In this document: piece after piece, positions 12,780 to 22,990 of the stretch | Numbering within the stretch: the stretch's first letter is position 1 | Layout of the letters: each line of letters starts with the position of its first letter | DNA from: Acanthochromis polyacanthus | Lineage: Eukaryota; Chordata; Actinopteri; Pomacentridae | NCBI RefSeq assembly: GCF_021347895.1 | Contig: NC_067119.1 | Coordinates: 9,312,534 to 9,376,533 of the forward strand | Direction of reading: 5' to 3' | DNA: 64,000 bases | Notes under the pieces: model-generated | Database searches by the model: none | What the model saw: the letters and a program-made list of their open reading frames with translations, nothing else | Told to the model about the DNA's origin: nothing | Program-made: the position numbers and the translations under genes

Positions 12780-12788
12780 CTGTGCACG

Positions 12789-12864
12789 ATAAAACTCTTT
12801 CTTCCGGGTTTGCGCCGGAAGGGTGAGCCTCGACTTCCGGTTGCCTTTTTCTACCGCGGAAACA
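12789..12864 (+). promoter_or_regulatory. ETS-site promoter of the THAP exon
   Basis: This 76-bp leader contains three ETS-type cores: CTTCCGGG near 12802, its inverted match GCCGGAAG near 12813, and ACTTCCGG near 12832. It contains no TATA box. Clustered CCGGAAG sites close to the start are typical of TATA-less vertebrate promoters. The ACTTCCGGT site sits at nearly the same place in the opposite leader (14058-14133). Confidence 0.45.
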
Positions 12865-13113
12865 ATGGAGTCTCGTAAGAAAAGAACAGGAGTTATGTCA
12901 AATAAAACATTTAAATTTAGTTTAAGAGCTAGTGGGAGCAACCGCAACTGCTGTGTACCACTTTGTCCAGCGTCCACCAGATACAACGGTGTTTTGAGCT
13001 TCCACTGCTTCCCAAAGGATGCAAAGCTACGTGCTCAGTGGTTAGCTAAAATAAGAAGAGGTGGGGGGTTTGTTGTAACGCCAAAACACTGTGCTCGACC
13101 AAATAAAAAATAG
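12865..13113 (+). pseudogene. THAP-domain first exon, broken before CxxH
   Basis: THAP domains are zinc-dependent DNA-binding modules found in host factors and in P-element and some other transposases. The reading frame has the first zinc pair (NCCVPLCPAS), then LSFHCFPKDAKLRAQWLAKI with the conserved F, P and W, then GFVVTPK. At this point a typical domain continues to a CSxHF box. Here the frame instead reads HCARPNKK and stops. In the next frame TLCST appears, so a small deletion has removed the second zinc ligands. About 30 residues precede the domain from the ATG at 12865. The domain call is strong; loss of function is likely. It could have been part of a transposase or a captured host exon. 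Confidence 0.75.
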
Positions 13114-13187
13114 TTTGTATGCACCTTTTGCAAACGATGACATTTCATAATACTACCAATGAGAAGAAGAAGGCAAAAAACTTGTAG

Positions 13188-13674
13188 CCCTATAAGCTGC
13201 AGTCAATTCCAGCCATTTTCAGTAGAAAAAAATCGCTAATATTTTATTTGTAAATAAAAATATGACAAGACATACAGGGAATATTGGACGCGCATCGCGA
13301 GGTGCATTTCCTCGAAAACGACCTATATACCGACTTCAAGACCTGTTTTGGACAAAAAATTTTACTGGCTTGTTTCGTCTGGATGTCAAAGGTTGGATTA
13401 TGGCCGTTTTTTGTGAAATATTTTCATCTGTGTGTAATAATGAACCCAGAAATGTGAGTCGCGCTGTGTACGTTGAAGCCGTATCGTTGTTTGTCGGACA
13501 AATGTGTTTATATTACCCGCTGTGGTAATCACATCTGAAAGTGGTTTATACTGGTGGATTCATGAGAATCTAAGCTTTCCATCGGCGTATAGTGTTTGTA
13601 TAATCGCGTTTGCAGCCTTCGGACATTCTTTAAAATCCCATGCAAATTAGTTAGTGTACCGCTGGCGGGACACG
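13188..13674. mobile_element. piggyBac-like element, copy 2, inverted and trimmed
   Basis: About 487 bp matching 9612-10159 in reverse orientation over nearly its full length. The start CCCTATAAGCTGCAGTCAAT differs from copy 1's end at two positions in the first 20. The other end stops just after the palindrome (GTGTACCGCTGGCGGGACAC) and lacks the last 25 or so bases, including the terminal repeat. TTAA follows at 13675-13678, possibly by chance. It sits inside the THAP-bearing unit, so it entered later. Open frames inside (13262-13528 +) are not conserved with copy 1. Confidence 0.75.
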
Positions 13675-13888
13675 TTAAGTAACTAACACTAGCAAACAGA
13701 GTACGTAAAATACATCTTTGCAGATCTTTCAACTGTAATTTTATGTATACAGAATTTAATCTTACCTACCTATTGACAGCAAATGTTATATTGAAGCACA
13801 TACAACAAGTAAATACAACAAATGTAAGTTTGCGAAGCCCCAATGGTTAAGTTCGTGAAAGTTAGCATGAGAAGCGCTCGTCACTTAC

Positions 13889-14057
13889 CTTCAAAGTTGT
13901 GGATATATTGGGAAATATAAAATTTAAATCCCTTTTCCCGTTTACTTTGGGGAGCAGATGAATGCTCATCAACAATACGATGAACATTGTCGACAGAAAG
14001 TTGTGGTAAATTACCAAGACTTCTTGTAAAAAACAGCTCACTGGTGGCTCCATCCAT
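13889..14057 (-). pseudogene. First coding exon of a second, unidentified gene
   Basis: On the - strand the ATG at 14057 opens 56 codons (MDGATSELFFTRSLGNLPQL at the start) that end in KGFKFYISQYIHNFE and run into a strong splice donor, GG|GTAAGTGA-like with GTAAGT at 13888-13883, in phase 1. It contains no stop. The GFKFYISQYIHN pattern recalls the N-terminal part of large uncharacterised fish proteins with SWIM or YqaJ-nuclease domains; that link is from memory and unverified. No downstream exon or acceptor is found nearby, so this is an orphan exon. The longer overlapping frame at 13862-14098 (-) is a shadow. Confidence 0.55.
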
Positions 14058-14133
14058 TTTGTCAACGCTGATGAACAGGACCGGAAGTACGCTCTCACCT
14101 ACTCTAGCTTAAACCAGACGTAGCTGTTGCTAA
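14058..14133 (-). promoter_or_regulatory. Leader/promoter of the second exon
   Basis: Inverted counterpart of 12789-12864. It holds one ETS-type site, TACTTCCGGT, about 22 bp upstream of the ATG, and no TATA box. Same overall length as the opposite leader. Confidence 0.4.
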
Positions 14134-14469
14134 CGTGCACAGAGTGAATTGCGTTATTTCAAGTAGTGTTGCCTGTTGTGAACAATCAAATACAGATACT
14201 TCACAGTGAGCATAGTGAAAATATAGACCCCAGAGTTGAAACACAATTAACTAAAAGTGAGTTCACATGAGATCACTGATGCACAAGTTAGAAAACAGGT
14301 GACCACTGAAACAAAATTGAGACGGCATGCAATTTCCAATAGGCCTAACTGCATGACCACGGTTATAAAAATGACTCGTGATCTTCAACTTGCTTTATGT
14401 CAGACCTGTGTGCTGTACCTAATGTACATGCTAGCGTCATGGCTTCACACGGAAATAAACTGCTTGTAG

Positions 14470-15340
14470 GCATGAAAAAGTCTGATTGTGAGACTTAAAA
14501 AGGATGCAGGAAGTTTGCTGAACTACTAAACCTCAGTCGAAACACAGCTGCAGCAGGAATCAGGAGGCAAAGAATGAACCGTAGTACCACTAATCAGAGC
14601 TGCTGTAGTCGTCCTCCTAAAATGCTACAGACAGTCCACCAACTTCATATACTGCCTCTGGAAAAAAACAACAAAAAAGATCAGGTGCTTCTGAGTTGAC
14701 ACAGTGATTGGCAATGAAAGTTCCAGTGTCAGGACAGCGTGAAGGATAGCTGCGTAATAAAAGCCACCACCATGGACAGCATACAAAAAATAAATAACTG
14801 GAACTCCTGCTAGTTCTTCCTCAAAGAAAATTCAGGATGAAACTTTGCTGAAACCGGATGGATATTGGGAACAGATTGTTTGTTCAGATGAGATAAAAAT
14901 TAGTTTAATTGGGGTCTAGTAGGTTTTGTATGAAACTTGTCTGGACTACCACAGTGAACGCATAGTCCTGACAGTGAAGCGCAAAGCTGGGAGGCTGCAG
15001 GAGTGAGAACGGGGCTGAGGATTCTGACATTTATAGATAGCACCATGAAAGCCTGTAGATATACTAAAGTACTTTCTGCCAAGATAACCTCCAGTCTGCA
15101 GAAGGTTGGCAGAAGAAGAATATTCCAGCATGGTAACGATCCAAAACATACCGCCAGAATCGCACAAGAGTTTCTAAAGAGGAAAAAAAAGTGAAAACTA
15201 TGAGCTGGAGAAGAGCAACACAACTCTCTAGGAAAGAGAAGCTGAAAAACACGCCTCTAAAGAATGGCAGAACATCTCGCTAGAAATGTGTCCTCCGTGC
15301 TGAAGAGGACTGAGTCTGTCATTAAAAATAAAGTGGGACA
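14470..15340 (+). pseudogene. Decayed Tc1-like transposase, + strand
   Basis: A block near 15123-15190 reads FQHGNDPKHTARIAQEFLKR, the second-aspartate region of a Tc1 transposase. Upstream, frames around 14530-14640 read LSRNTAAAGIRRQRMNRS, resembling the N-terminal helix-turn-helix part. Between them the gene is interrupted by stops and frameshifts, and the last glutamate region is not recognisable. It abuts another Tc1 relic in the opposite orientation. Confidence 0.65.
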
Positions 15341-15342
15341 TA

Positions 15343-16507
15343 CACTGCCCATCCAAAAAAAGTCACACACTACAATATTTCATCGGACTTCCTTTAGCTC
15401 TGAGAACCACACACATTCACTGTGGCATTGTTTTGTTAAGCTTCTGCAAAGTCACAGCATTTATTTCTGTCCGGGGTTGGATCAATTTACTGCCAAAATC
15501 TTGTGTTGATGATGGAAGAGTCGAACCGCTGCTCAAAGTCTTCTCCAGAACATCCCAAAGATTCTCAATGGTGCTGAGGTCTGGACTCTGGAGGCTAATC
15601 CATGTGTGAGAATGATGTCTCATGCTCCCTGAACCACTCATTCTCAATGTGAGCCCCATGAATCCTGGTATTGTCATCTTGGAATATAATTGTGGCATCA
15701 GGGAAGAAAAACTCCACTGATGTAAAGACCTGGTCATTCAGTGTATTCAGGTAGTCAGCTGATCTCATTCTTTGGGGACATAACGTTGCTGAACCTGACC
15801 AACCCCAGACCATAACCCTAACCCCCACAGGCTTATAGACACTAGGCATGATGAGTTAATCACTTCATCTGCCTCTTTTCGTACGCTTCTCACTTTGAAA
15901 CAGCGTAAATCTGGACTCCTCAGACGACATGATCTTCTTCCATTGATCCAGAGTTCAATCTTTATGCTGCCTAGCTTTTTCTGATTAGCCTCACTGATCA
16001 GTGATGTTCTTAGAGCTACACAGCTGTTCAGTCTCAATCTCTTGAGTTCCCCTCACATTGTGGGTGTGGAAATGCTCTTACTTTCATTATTAAATATAGC
16101 CGTGAATTCACCTGCTGATTTCCTATGATCATCTAAGAATTTGTTCCGACCACATTTGTTCCTTGAAGATGATGGTTCTCCATTATCCTTCAGGTTTTAA
16201 TAATGCATTGGATGGTTCTTAACCTGGTTTTAGTAGTTTCAGAAATCTTCTTTGTTATTTTCTTTGCTTGATGCAGGCCAATAATTTGACTCATTTGAAC
16301 CAGATGAACATCCTTTCCATGACCATAGGATATGTCTTCTGACATGGTTGTTTAAGAAATGAGAAGCTCCTCACTGCATCAGCTAGGGTTTAAATAAGTT
16401 TTTGTAGCTGAAACATATTCATCACTGCAGTAATTATCCAACTGAAGGCTTTTACCTGTTTGCTTAGTTAAATCCAGGTGTCGACTTTTTGTTTGGACAA
16501 GCAGTGT
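15343..16507 (-). mobile_element. Decayed Tc1-like element, - strand
   Basis: The left end CACTGCCCATCCAAAAAAAG and the right end, read inward, CACTGCTTGTCCAAACAAAA then AGTC, are inverted repeats. TA precedes the left end. On the - strand three frames in turn carry transposase remnants: SLISEANQKKLGS and SPDLRCFKVRSVRKEAD (16037-15765), [20 protein letters not shown] then [18 protein letters not shown] (15849-15595), and SPDLSTIENLWDVLEKTL (15737-15417). The catalytic D and E motifs are recognisable, but frameshifts separate them, so no functional enzyme can be made. Confidence 0.8.
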
Positions 16508-17870
16508 TCATAATATTAGAAAATATAAGATTTGAAACCCGAAAAATGACTTTTATTGCACTGAGAACTGTTTTGAAGTTTACACAAGCACAAATGATGC
16601 ACCATTCAATTTAGATATAATGAAAATATAGAGAAGTGATATAATTTGGAATCATTCTGGTGATATTGCACAGAACGTCTATTGTATACTGTCCTTAAAA
16701 TGGACATAATCAGAACAGATTTAGAACGGCGTTTGCTGTATAAAAGGAGCCACAAACTAAATAGGAGGACTTAAAATTGGAAATACGTCCACATACAGCA
16801 AATGCAGTATTTTATACATTTGCAGAAAATGCCAAAAGTGAACTGGTTCCACATCAAGACTGTCAGTTAATCAGCTCGGCTCCATGTTATGACAGTCTAT
16901 AAATAGTATTTATCCTTTAAAGTATTACACAGACTTTTGTGTTGTCGCCCCAAACAGGGTGGCATCCCGTAGCCGTCGGTAATCCCTCCCAGGGTCCTGT
17001 AGCAGCAGATGATATGCAGCATTAGGGGAGAGAAAAGGGAGGATTGGGGGGAGGATTGTTGAGCTGTGCCTCTGTTACGTGTCTTGTAGAAGCAGACTGG
17101 AGAAGAGAGGAGGAGGAGGAGGTATCTGACGTAGGGAAACAGCAGAAAACCCCCCAGGCGAGGTTTGTATCAGCCACATGCTCCGGCTGGTCCTCCCTGA
17201 ACCAGGCCTTTTGTTATGCTGATTTACTCGGCCTTTTGTCCAGGATGTTGATGGAGCGTGCGTGAGGGAAGGGGACAAGAAAGAAAGAGTTGCACAGTTT
17301 GCAACATAGCACCAACTTCATCTAAAATATCACTTATAGCAAATTCCAAACACAGAAAACAGTAGTAGTATCACAGAATATCCTACTTCTTCTCAGAAAA
17401 TGCTCTATTATTCATGAGATCTGGTGAGGAAGTAGTTGAGGAGCCTGTAAATGCAGTGCCAAATCAAAACACAATGAGATTCTGATGTAATATGAATTTA
17501 AAGTGACAGATTTGCAATTTATTGAGAGCATCAAAACTTTGTGTTGATCAACTAATTGATTAATTGTCTAATTGCTGCATCTGAATGAAAGAAATGAATG
17601 ACAGCAGTTATAGTAGACATGAAGGGAAGGAAGAGGGCAAAAAAAGACACATGGAATGAAGGAAATGCAGAGGAGGGAGGAGGTGATGCTGGCACCTGTC
17701 AGGATGAGAAGTGAACCTAATCAAGGGTATAGTGGAGTGAGATGAGAGCACAGAGAAAGAGAGAGAGAAGATGACAGGAAGGGTGTCCCTCTTCCTCGTA
17801 GTCCAACCCCCCAATTTTGACGTCAGAGGCTGAGAGACACAAAACAAGCCGCTCTCAGCTGAGCTCCTCA
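16508..17870. other. No gene seen; upstream of the CpG-rich exon
   Basis: Non-coding. A purine-rich run of GAGGAGGAGG lies near 17110. Open frames at 17044-17265 and 17608-18042 are low-complexity and lack domains. Regulatory sequence for the gene starting near 18.5 kb may lie here, but none can be pinpointed. Confidence 0.3.
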
Positions 17871-18495
17871 CTCGCTTTCTCACTCCGGCGCTCACTCTCT
17901 CCACTTTACATCCACGCCTGAGCCTCGGACACGGCGCAGCACTTGCCTCGACACCCGCAGTCATCTCCACACCAAAAAAAAAAAAAGAAAGAAACAGAAA
18001 ACGGCAACACTGCAGCAAGACAAGCCACTTTATGTCTCTCACATCTCCACGTCCATTGTGAAGGAATGCCTACTTTTGTGTGAAATCTGCCGACAGAGGG
18101 GGGGGGGAAAGGGGAAAAGAAAAGGAGCGCTCCGGCTCCCCGACCCCCAGACCCAGAGAGCAGCAGATGTGACAGAAGAGCAGCAGAGGCGTAGAGGGAG
18201 AAACTCAATCCCACCCCTCCTCATCTGGGAGAACAATACCCAGCCTGCAGTTGGAGAGGGTCAAGCTTTTGTCCCCACGCTGCCGCTTCAAGAGTGAAGA
18301 GCGGACAGACGCGCTGACACATTGACCCGCCGCTGAGAAACAAGAGGGGAAGACGGCGGACAAAAAACCAGCCGCTGCACTCTGCTCACTTTGATTCAGT
18401 ACTTGGACAGTTCCCGAGCAACAGCCGACCACCGCCGCTGTGTGTCTGCGTGTCGCTTTCATGAGCGATTTGGTTTCGGAGACCAAGAACCGCAG
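17871..18495 (+). promoter_or_regulatory. CpG-rich promoter / 5' UTR region
   Basis: CpG dinucleotides become frequent from about 17880 (CTCCGGCGCTCACTC; GACACGGCGCAGCAC; GAGCGGACAGACGCGCTGAC; GAAGACGGCGGACAAAA) against a CpG-poor, AT-rich background. This lies directly upstream of the ATG at 18496. The transcription start cannot be fixed by eye. A G9-type run sits near 18100, and an ATG at 18461 in another frame could act as an upstream start. Confidence 0.45.
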
Positions 18496-18698
18496 ATGCA
18501 GCCGCCGTGTTCCCTCCAGCTCGGCCCCTGTGGCCCCTCGCCGTCCCCGGGATCGCAGGGCGGCACCGGCAGCCTCCAGCAGCTGGAGGAGAAGCTGCTC
18601 TTTGAGAAGTTTTGGAAGGGGACTTTCAAGGCTGTGGCCACCCCGAGACCAGAGAGCGTCATCGTGGCGAGCATCACCGCCCGCCGGAGAGTGACTGA
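18496..18698 (+). CDS. First coding exon of an unidentified vertebrate gene
   Basis: The ATG at 18496 opens 67 codons plus 2 bases, ending at a strong donor, GA|GTGAGT (intron from 18699). If unspliced the frame meets a TGA at 18700. The start is a Pro/Gly/Ser-rich, probably disordered segment (MQPPCSLQLGPCGPSPSPGS). An acidic-then-aromatic stretch follows, LEEKLLFEKFWKGTFKAV, then ATPRPESVIVASITARRR. The second half has the look of a conserved motif, but I cannot name the family. The start context is weak (C at -3), and an overlapping frame from 18461 is Arg/Ser-rich and less protein-like. No acceptor with a matching exon was found downstream, so a first intron of tens of kb is likely. It could also be an alternative first exon. 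Confidence 0.55.
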
Positions 18699-21560
18699 GT
18701 GAGTTTGAACTTTTTCCCTCAATTTGAAACGTATATGCTTCCCAGCAGCTTCGGTTTTGACGAGAAAGTCAGTCAGCAAGTGCATGTGCTGATTCGGTTG
18801 CTCAACAATTGTGTGGATTCACTGGAGTCATCATGGTTGTGTGATCATGCTGAGACATTAGCAGACAGGAGCTTTAGATCCTAAAGAGCTCGTCTTGTAC
18901 CAAATAGAGCCAACAAAAAGTGCATGTTTTTGGTAATTAACAGATCAAAAACTGGTCTGAATGTAGTGAAACACAGCCAGAACAGCAGCTATAGGTTGCA
19001 AAATTTCACTTTTCTGCCCTGTTTTGACCTAAATGCCCTCATCATCACATCAAGTTTACATCCATGTCGAGGTTAAGAGCTCAAATGTGTCTTTGCTTTT
19101 GATTTATCACCGGGCACTGTGGTGATCTCTCCCTCACTTATCTATGCAGTCACATGTGACATGCAGCCAAACACAGCTGGCCTGAAGATGCTCGGTTATT
19201 TACCCTTTAAAGGTCATGTGACAGCATCGTCCTGCCTCTAATGTCAGACTTGTCCCTTCCTCCCTCTTGTGACATGGCTTTGTGCCAGGGCCTCCGTGAA
19301 AGGCGCAACATGTTACGTGTTTGTTCTCCCCACTTTCATCCTCGCCACCAAAAGGTTAGCTGCAGCCCTCGCAGCCTCGGAGGGGAAGGATGAATGTCTG
19401 ATGCCTTTTATTTATTTATTTATTTTTCATCTCCTCCTACGTGCCCCTGGTGCCTTGTTTTGGTCCCATCTTTGCTCCTTTCTGCATCATCAGCCATCAT
19501 CTGCCGCCTTTGACAGCTTTATCCCTTTCATCAGGCTCTGTTCTGTCAGCAGTTACCCTGCATTTTGTTTGGAACAGCACATGTGCATGTAATAAACCTT
19601 CAAACATGTATAATATTTGCACAGACTCACTCAGAGAGACAACATGCATACTTACCTATTAAATAGCGCAGCTTGCTTGGGTGACCTTTGAATGGTTTTG
19701 ACACCCACTATCAACTTTCTCTCATGTGAAATTAGCTATGTTAATGAGGATTAGAATGGCCCATTTCATCTTACATCGGCACAGGCAGTGGAGGGACACA
19801 GTGAACCAAATAATGTGTCTTTAATGGCTTCTATTACAGCAGGATCATAATGCTGCACATGGCCTGGTTATAAAGAATTTTATTAGCTTGTAGGATATGA
19901 CCAAAAAAAGAGACTTTTATCGCAGGAATATGAGCAAATATGCCTTCGTTCCATTGTGCTCTGCAATCTCGCCAAATAATTGCGGCTTCAATTTGGGTGT
20001 CAGTCACCCATAGACGGGTGCAAATGATAGATTCGACTCTATTCGGGAAAACTGGCACACAGGAAGAAGAAAAATGAGAAATAAAGTAAATGGAGCCGCA
20101 AAAAAGCTAGCTGCCATAAACTGAGCAACCTTTTGGAAATAGCCAGAGACTGTGGAGCGGGGCCCAGCTGTCTCTTCAACTTTAGCCTCCCTGGGAAGGA
20201 AGCTCTCCTCAAGTGGGCTTTTTTGCCCCTCCGCTCGGGTGACAGTGACAATGATGGCAGCGTGGCAGGGGCAGGCGAGAGCGAACGTCCCCAGAGAGCA
20301 GACATAATGTTGCTAATTCGCCTGGGTCTTTTCTGTGACAGACAACAGCAGCGTCCCTGCAGTCCTGTGTTTGCCTCTCCTCCTGCTTCTGTGTGTGTTT
20401 ACAGGCGGAGGGGAGGAATACAGCGGGACTTTTTGGGTGATACAGATTGTAAATAATGAGTGAAACACAACAAACAAACAGAATACGGATGCAGGAGGAG
20501 GCTCGAGCATCCCGCCGCGCTGTTAGTTTTTAGCCGAAGCGGAGTGCGACTGGGGAATGCTTAGACCATCAGAATTCATGGCCTCAGGCTCGCTCCTCTT
20601 CGAGAGGAAGCATTATTATTCACTCTGGATGACTGAGGGGTGATGAACAATTGCAGCGAAAGCGAGAGGGCATTATGTACAACAAGAGGAGATGGAGGGA
20701 ACACAGGGAGAGCCACGGGGAGATGTTTCATGTTCAATCAGCACGACTCTTCTTGTTTTCCTTTTCCGTTCTCCTTCGCCTTTCCCTCCTGAAATAAAAA
20801 TGCGAGAAGGCCCCGATGGCCACAGAGGAGTAATTAGAGTTTGCTGTCGTCCCTTTGTCCTCCCCTCTCTGTCCTCCCCGTCTCCCCCTCTCTTCAGGCC
20901 GGAGGAGGGGAGGAGTTCACCGGCTCTATGCAGCGGGGTGGAGTTTCTCTCAAAAACCATTATGACCCTGCAAGCTGTTTTGTTCATGGGGGGGCTCCTC
21001 ATTAAAAATGCAGGCTGGCTAACTTCAGGTCGCGTAGCGCGTGAATTGGACTGTGTGTGTTTGCGTGCATTCATGTGCATCTGTACTGGGGATGTTTTCG
21101 AGCAATTGCGAGGGTTTGAAACGAGGGTGCAAGCTTGTGTGTGTATATGTGAGTGTGTGTATGTGAGTGTGTGTATGTGTGTGTGGCTGCCCTGTTAGTG
21201 GGGTCTTGTCCAACTCTGTGGCAGATGGCAAGCTTGAGAGTGCCGAGGAAGGGAGGGGGAAAGTGTGTGTGTGACTGGTAGGGGGTTTCAGGGCTCTTAC
21301 CTCAGCAGATGCTGGTTTAACGAGGAAGAGAGGGAAAGGGTTTGGGAGGGCTTGTACGCTGACAGCACCACTGGGAATATACAGCCGGCTGGACAAAATA
21401 CCAGGAACACCTTGAATAGAATGTAATGCGCTTCGGCTGCAGCATCCAAACTGACTGTAATGTTGGAAAACAGCTGAAACAGTTATTTTGAGTCAGTATT
21501 CCAGCTTCTCAAATGAGAAAATGTAGGCTTTGGTTTGTCACAGATCATTGTAAAGTGAAA
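18699..21560 (+). other. Probable start of a long first intron; no further exon seen
   Basis: Begins with GTGAGT. A TTTATT tandem lies at about 19408-19426 and an imperfect TG-rich tract (TGTGTGTATATGTGAGTGTG) at about 21136-21185. The long frames at 20692-21198 (+) and 20673-21080 (-) overlap each other in GC-richer sequence and lack domains, so they are not called. Confidence 0.35.
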
Positions 21561-21563
21561 ATA

Positions 21564-22990
21564 TAGTCGTGAACAAAAGCTTACAATCACTCTTCAGGAC
21601 CATGTATATCATATATATGTCAGTTTGGAGTTACCAGTGACTCTGATAACTCATAATGGTCTATGATGGAATCAAAGAAACATGTTTCTTCAATCACTTT
21701 GATTCGTTGATACATTTATTGTAGGTCTTCTGGAAATATGTATGAATCTGCCTGGTCAAAAATATGCATATATCAGTTTCAATTACTTGTTTTGGTGATG
21801 TAGAAACTAGTGGTAATCAAATTTTCTTTGTCGCATGATCTCATAACCTCTTGTGAGTAATTACATTTGACTACAGCTGGTGACTCCTCTGAGCCAATTT
21901 GAACAGGGCCCATTTGATAACCTCATTAGACCTGCTCACAAATGCTACAATATGAGCACATGTCTGAAAAAGCAAATTGTTAACTTTAGCAACTCAGAAT
22001 AGTTGTTTTAAAGATGCTTCAGATCCCAAAATCATCTGTGCAAACAATTGTAAGTATACAATGCATGCTACGGTTGAGTCACTGCTGCAACCAGGAACAA
22101 AATGCAAAATATCACCTGTTGCAGAGAGACAGTTGTTCAGGATGATCAAGAGTCAACTAAGAATCACCAAAAAGCAGCTCTGCAGTGAATTAGAAGCTGC
22201 TAGAACACAACTATCAGTGTCCACAGTCAAGCACATCACCATCACAATACTATGAAAGAAAGAAGTCCTTCCTCCACATTAAGGCTCGACTAAAGCTGCA
22301 GCTGCTGTTCACGTAGGCAAACAAAAGGCCTTCTAGACGAACGATCTGTTGTCAGATGAAACAAAATTGAGCCATTTTGCCACAACGACCAGAAACATGT
22401 TTGGAGGAAAGAAGGTAAGGCCTTTGACCGTACGAACAAACCTACTGCCAAGCACGGTGGTGGCAGCATTATGCTTTGGGGCTGTTTTGGTGACAGTTCC
22501 ATTCCATTTACACAAAGCAAACGAAGCAATGAAGAAGGAGGATTACCTCCACATTCTTCAAGAAAACCCAAAATCATCAATCAAAAGGTTGGGTATTAGA
22601 GGCAGCTGGGTTCCCACAGGACAATGACCCCAAACACACATCAAAGGGGATCAGACAAATAGCTACATCAGGCTAGAACTGGCTTTCCCTAAGTCTGGAC
22701 TTAGTCCTGATCACACCAAGAACCTCTGGATGGTGATAAAGAAACAAGTTTGTGTCGGAAAGCCACCAAATTTTGTTGAACTGCACTGTTTCTGTCAAAA
22801 GGAGCAGTCAAAGATACAACCAGATGCTTGTGAATGTCTGCCTGAAGCTACTGATTTAAAAAGCACATTTAACAAAATATTAGCACTGTTATATCTCTAT
22901 GTTTGACTCGGAAGATTCTGTCATATTTAGAGAAAACCTATAATAAATCTATGAAAGAACCAAAATTGGACAAGTTTTTTGTGTTTTTCA
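21564..22990 (+). pseudogene. Decayed Tc1-like element with transposase relic
   Basis: The left end starts near AGTCGTGAACAAAAGCTTAC. Transposase remnants follow in order: PGTKCKISPVAERQLFRMIK and KSQLRITKKQLCSEL (about 22095-22190), the box KHGGGSIMLWGCFG (about 22452-22492), DNDPKHTSKG (about 22621-22650), and SPDHTKNLW (about 22700-22730), where the expected [11 protein letters not shown] has lost the catalytic glutamate. Stops and frame changes lie between. The right end is near GGACAAGTTTTTTGTG, with no matching terminal repeat recognised. A partial inverted copy of the 5' half is at 39450-39930. Confidence 0.8.

Larger units (their letters stand above)
12780..14142. mobile_element. Candidate two-gene transposon-like unit, internally deleted
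   Basis: Two first exons face each other: a THAP exon on + (ATG at 12865) and another exon on - (ATG at 14057). Both sides start with the inverted motif CTGTGCACG (12780-12788 and 14134-14142), and on both sides exactly 85 bp separate the first base of this motif from the ATG. Within those 85 bp, GGGTTT or GGTTT, GGTGAG and ACTTCCGGT occur in the same order, with one single-base shift. This fits diverged terminal repeats that also act as promoters. The coding interior is gone apart from a nested piggyBac-like copy (13188-13674). No clear target duplication is visible. That it is a transposon is an inference. Confidence 0.5.

Noticed and set aside
13262..13528. 88-codon frame within piggyBac-like copy 2
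   Set aside because: The matching frame is not kept in copy 1, so it is not a conserved protein.
17608..18214. 144- and 102-codon frames on the - strand
   Set aside because: They run through the CpG-rich leader in antisense, are rich in Ser/Phe/Leu from polypurine tracts, and have no domain.
18440..18694. Alternative frame over the first exon (ATG at 18461)
   Set aside because: Its peptide is Arg/Ser-rich and irregular, and the MQPP frame gives a much more protein-like sequence. It could still act as an upstream start.
20673..21198. Overlapping 135- and 168-codon frames on opposite strands
   Set aside because: Low-complexity, GC-richer sequence without domains. The + frame ends in a TG-rich tract, and there is no splice or promoter support.
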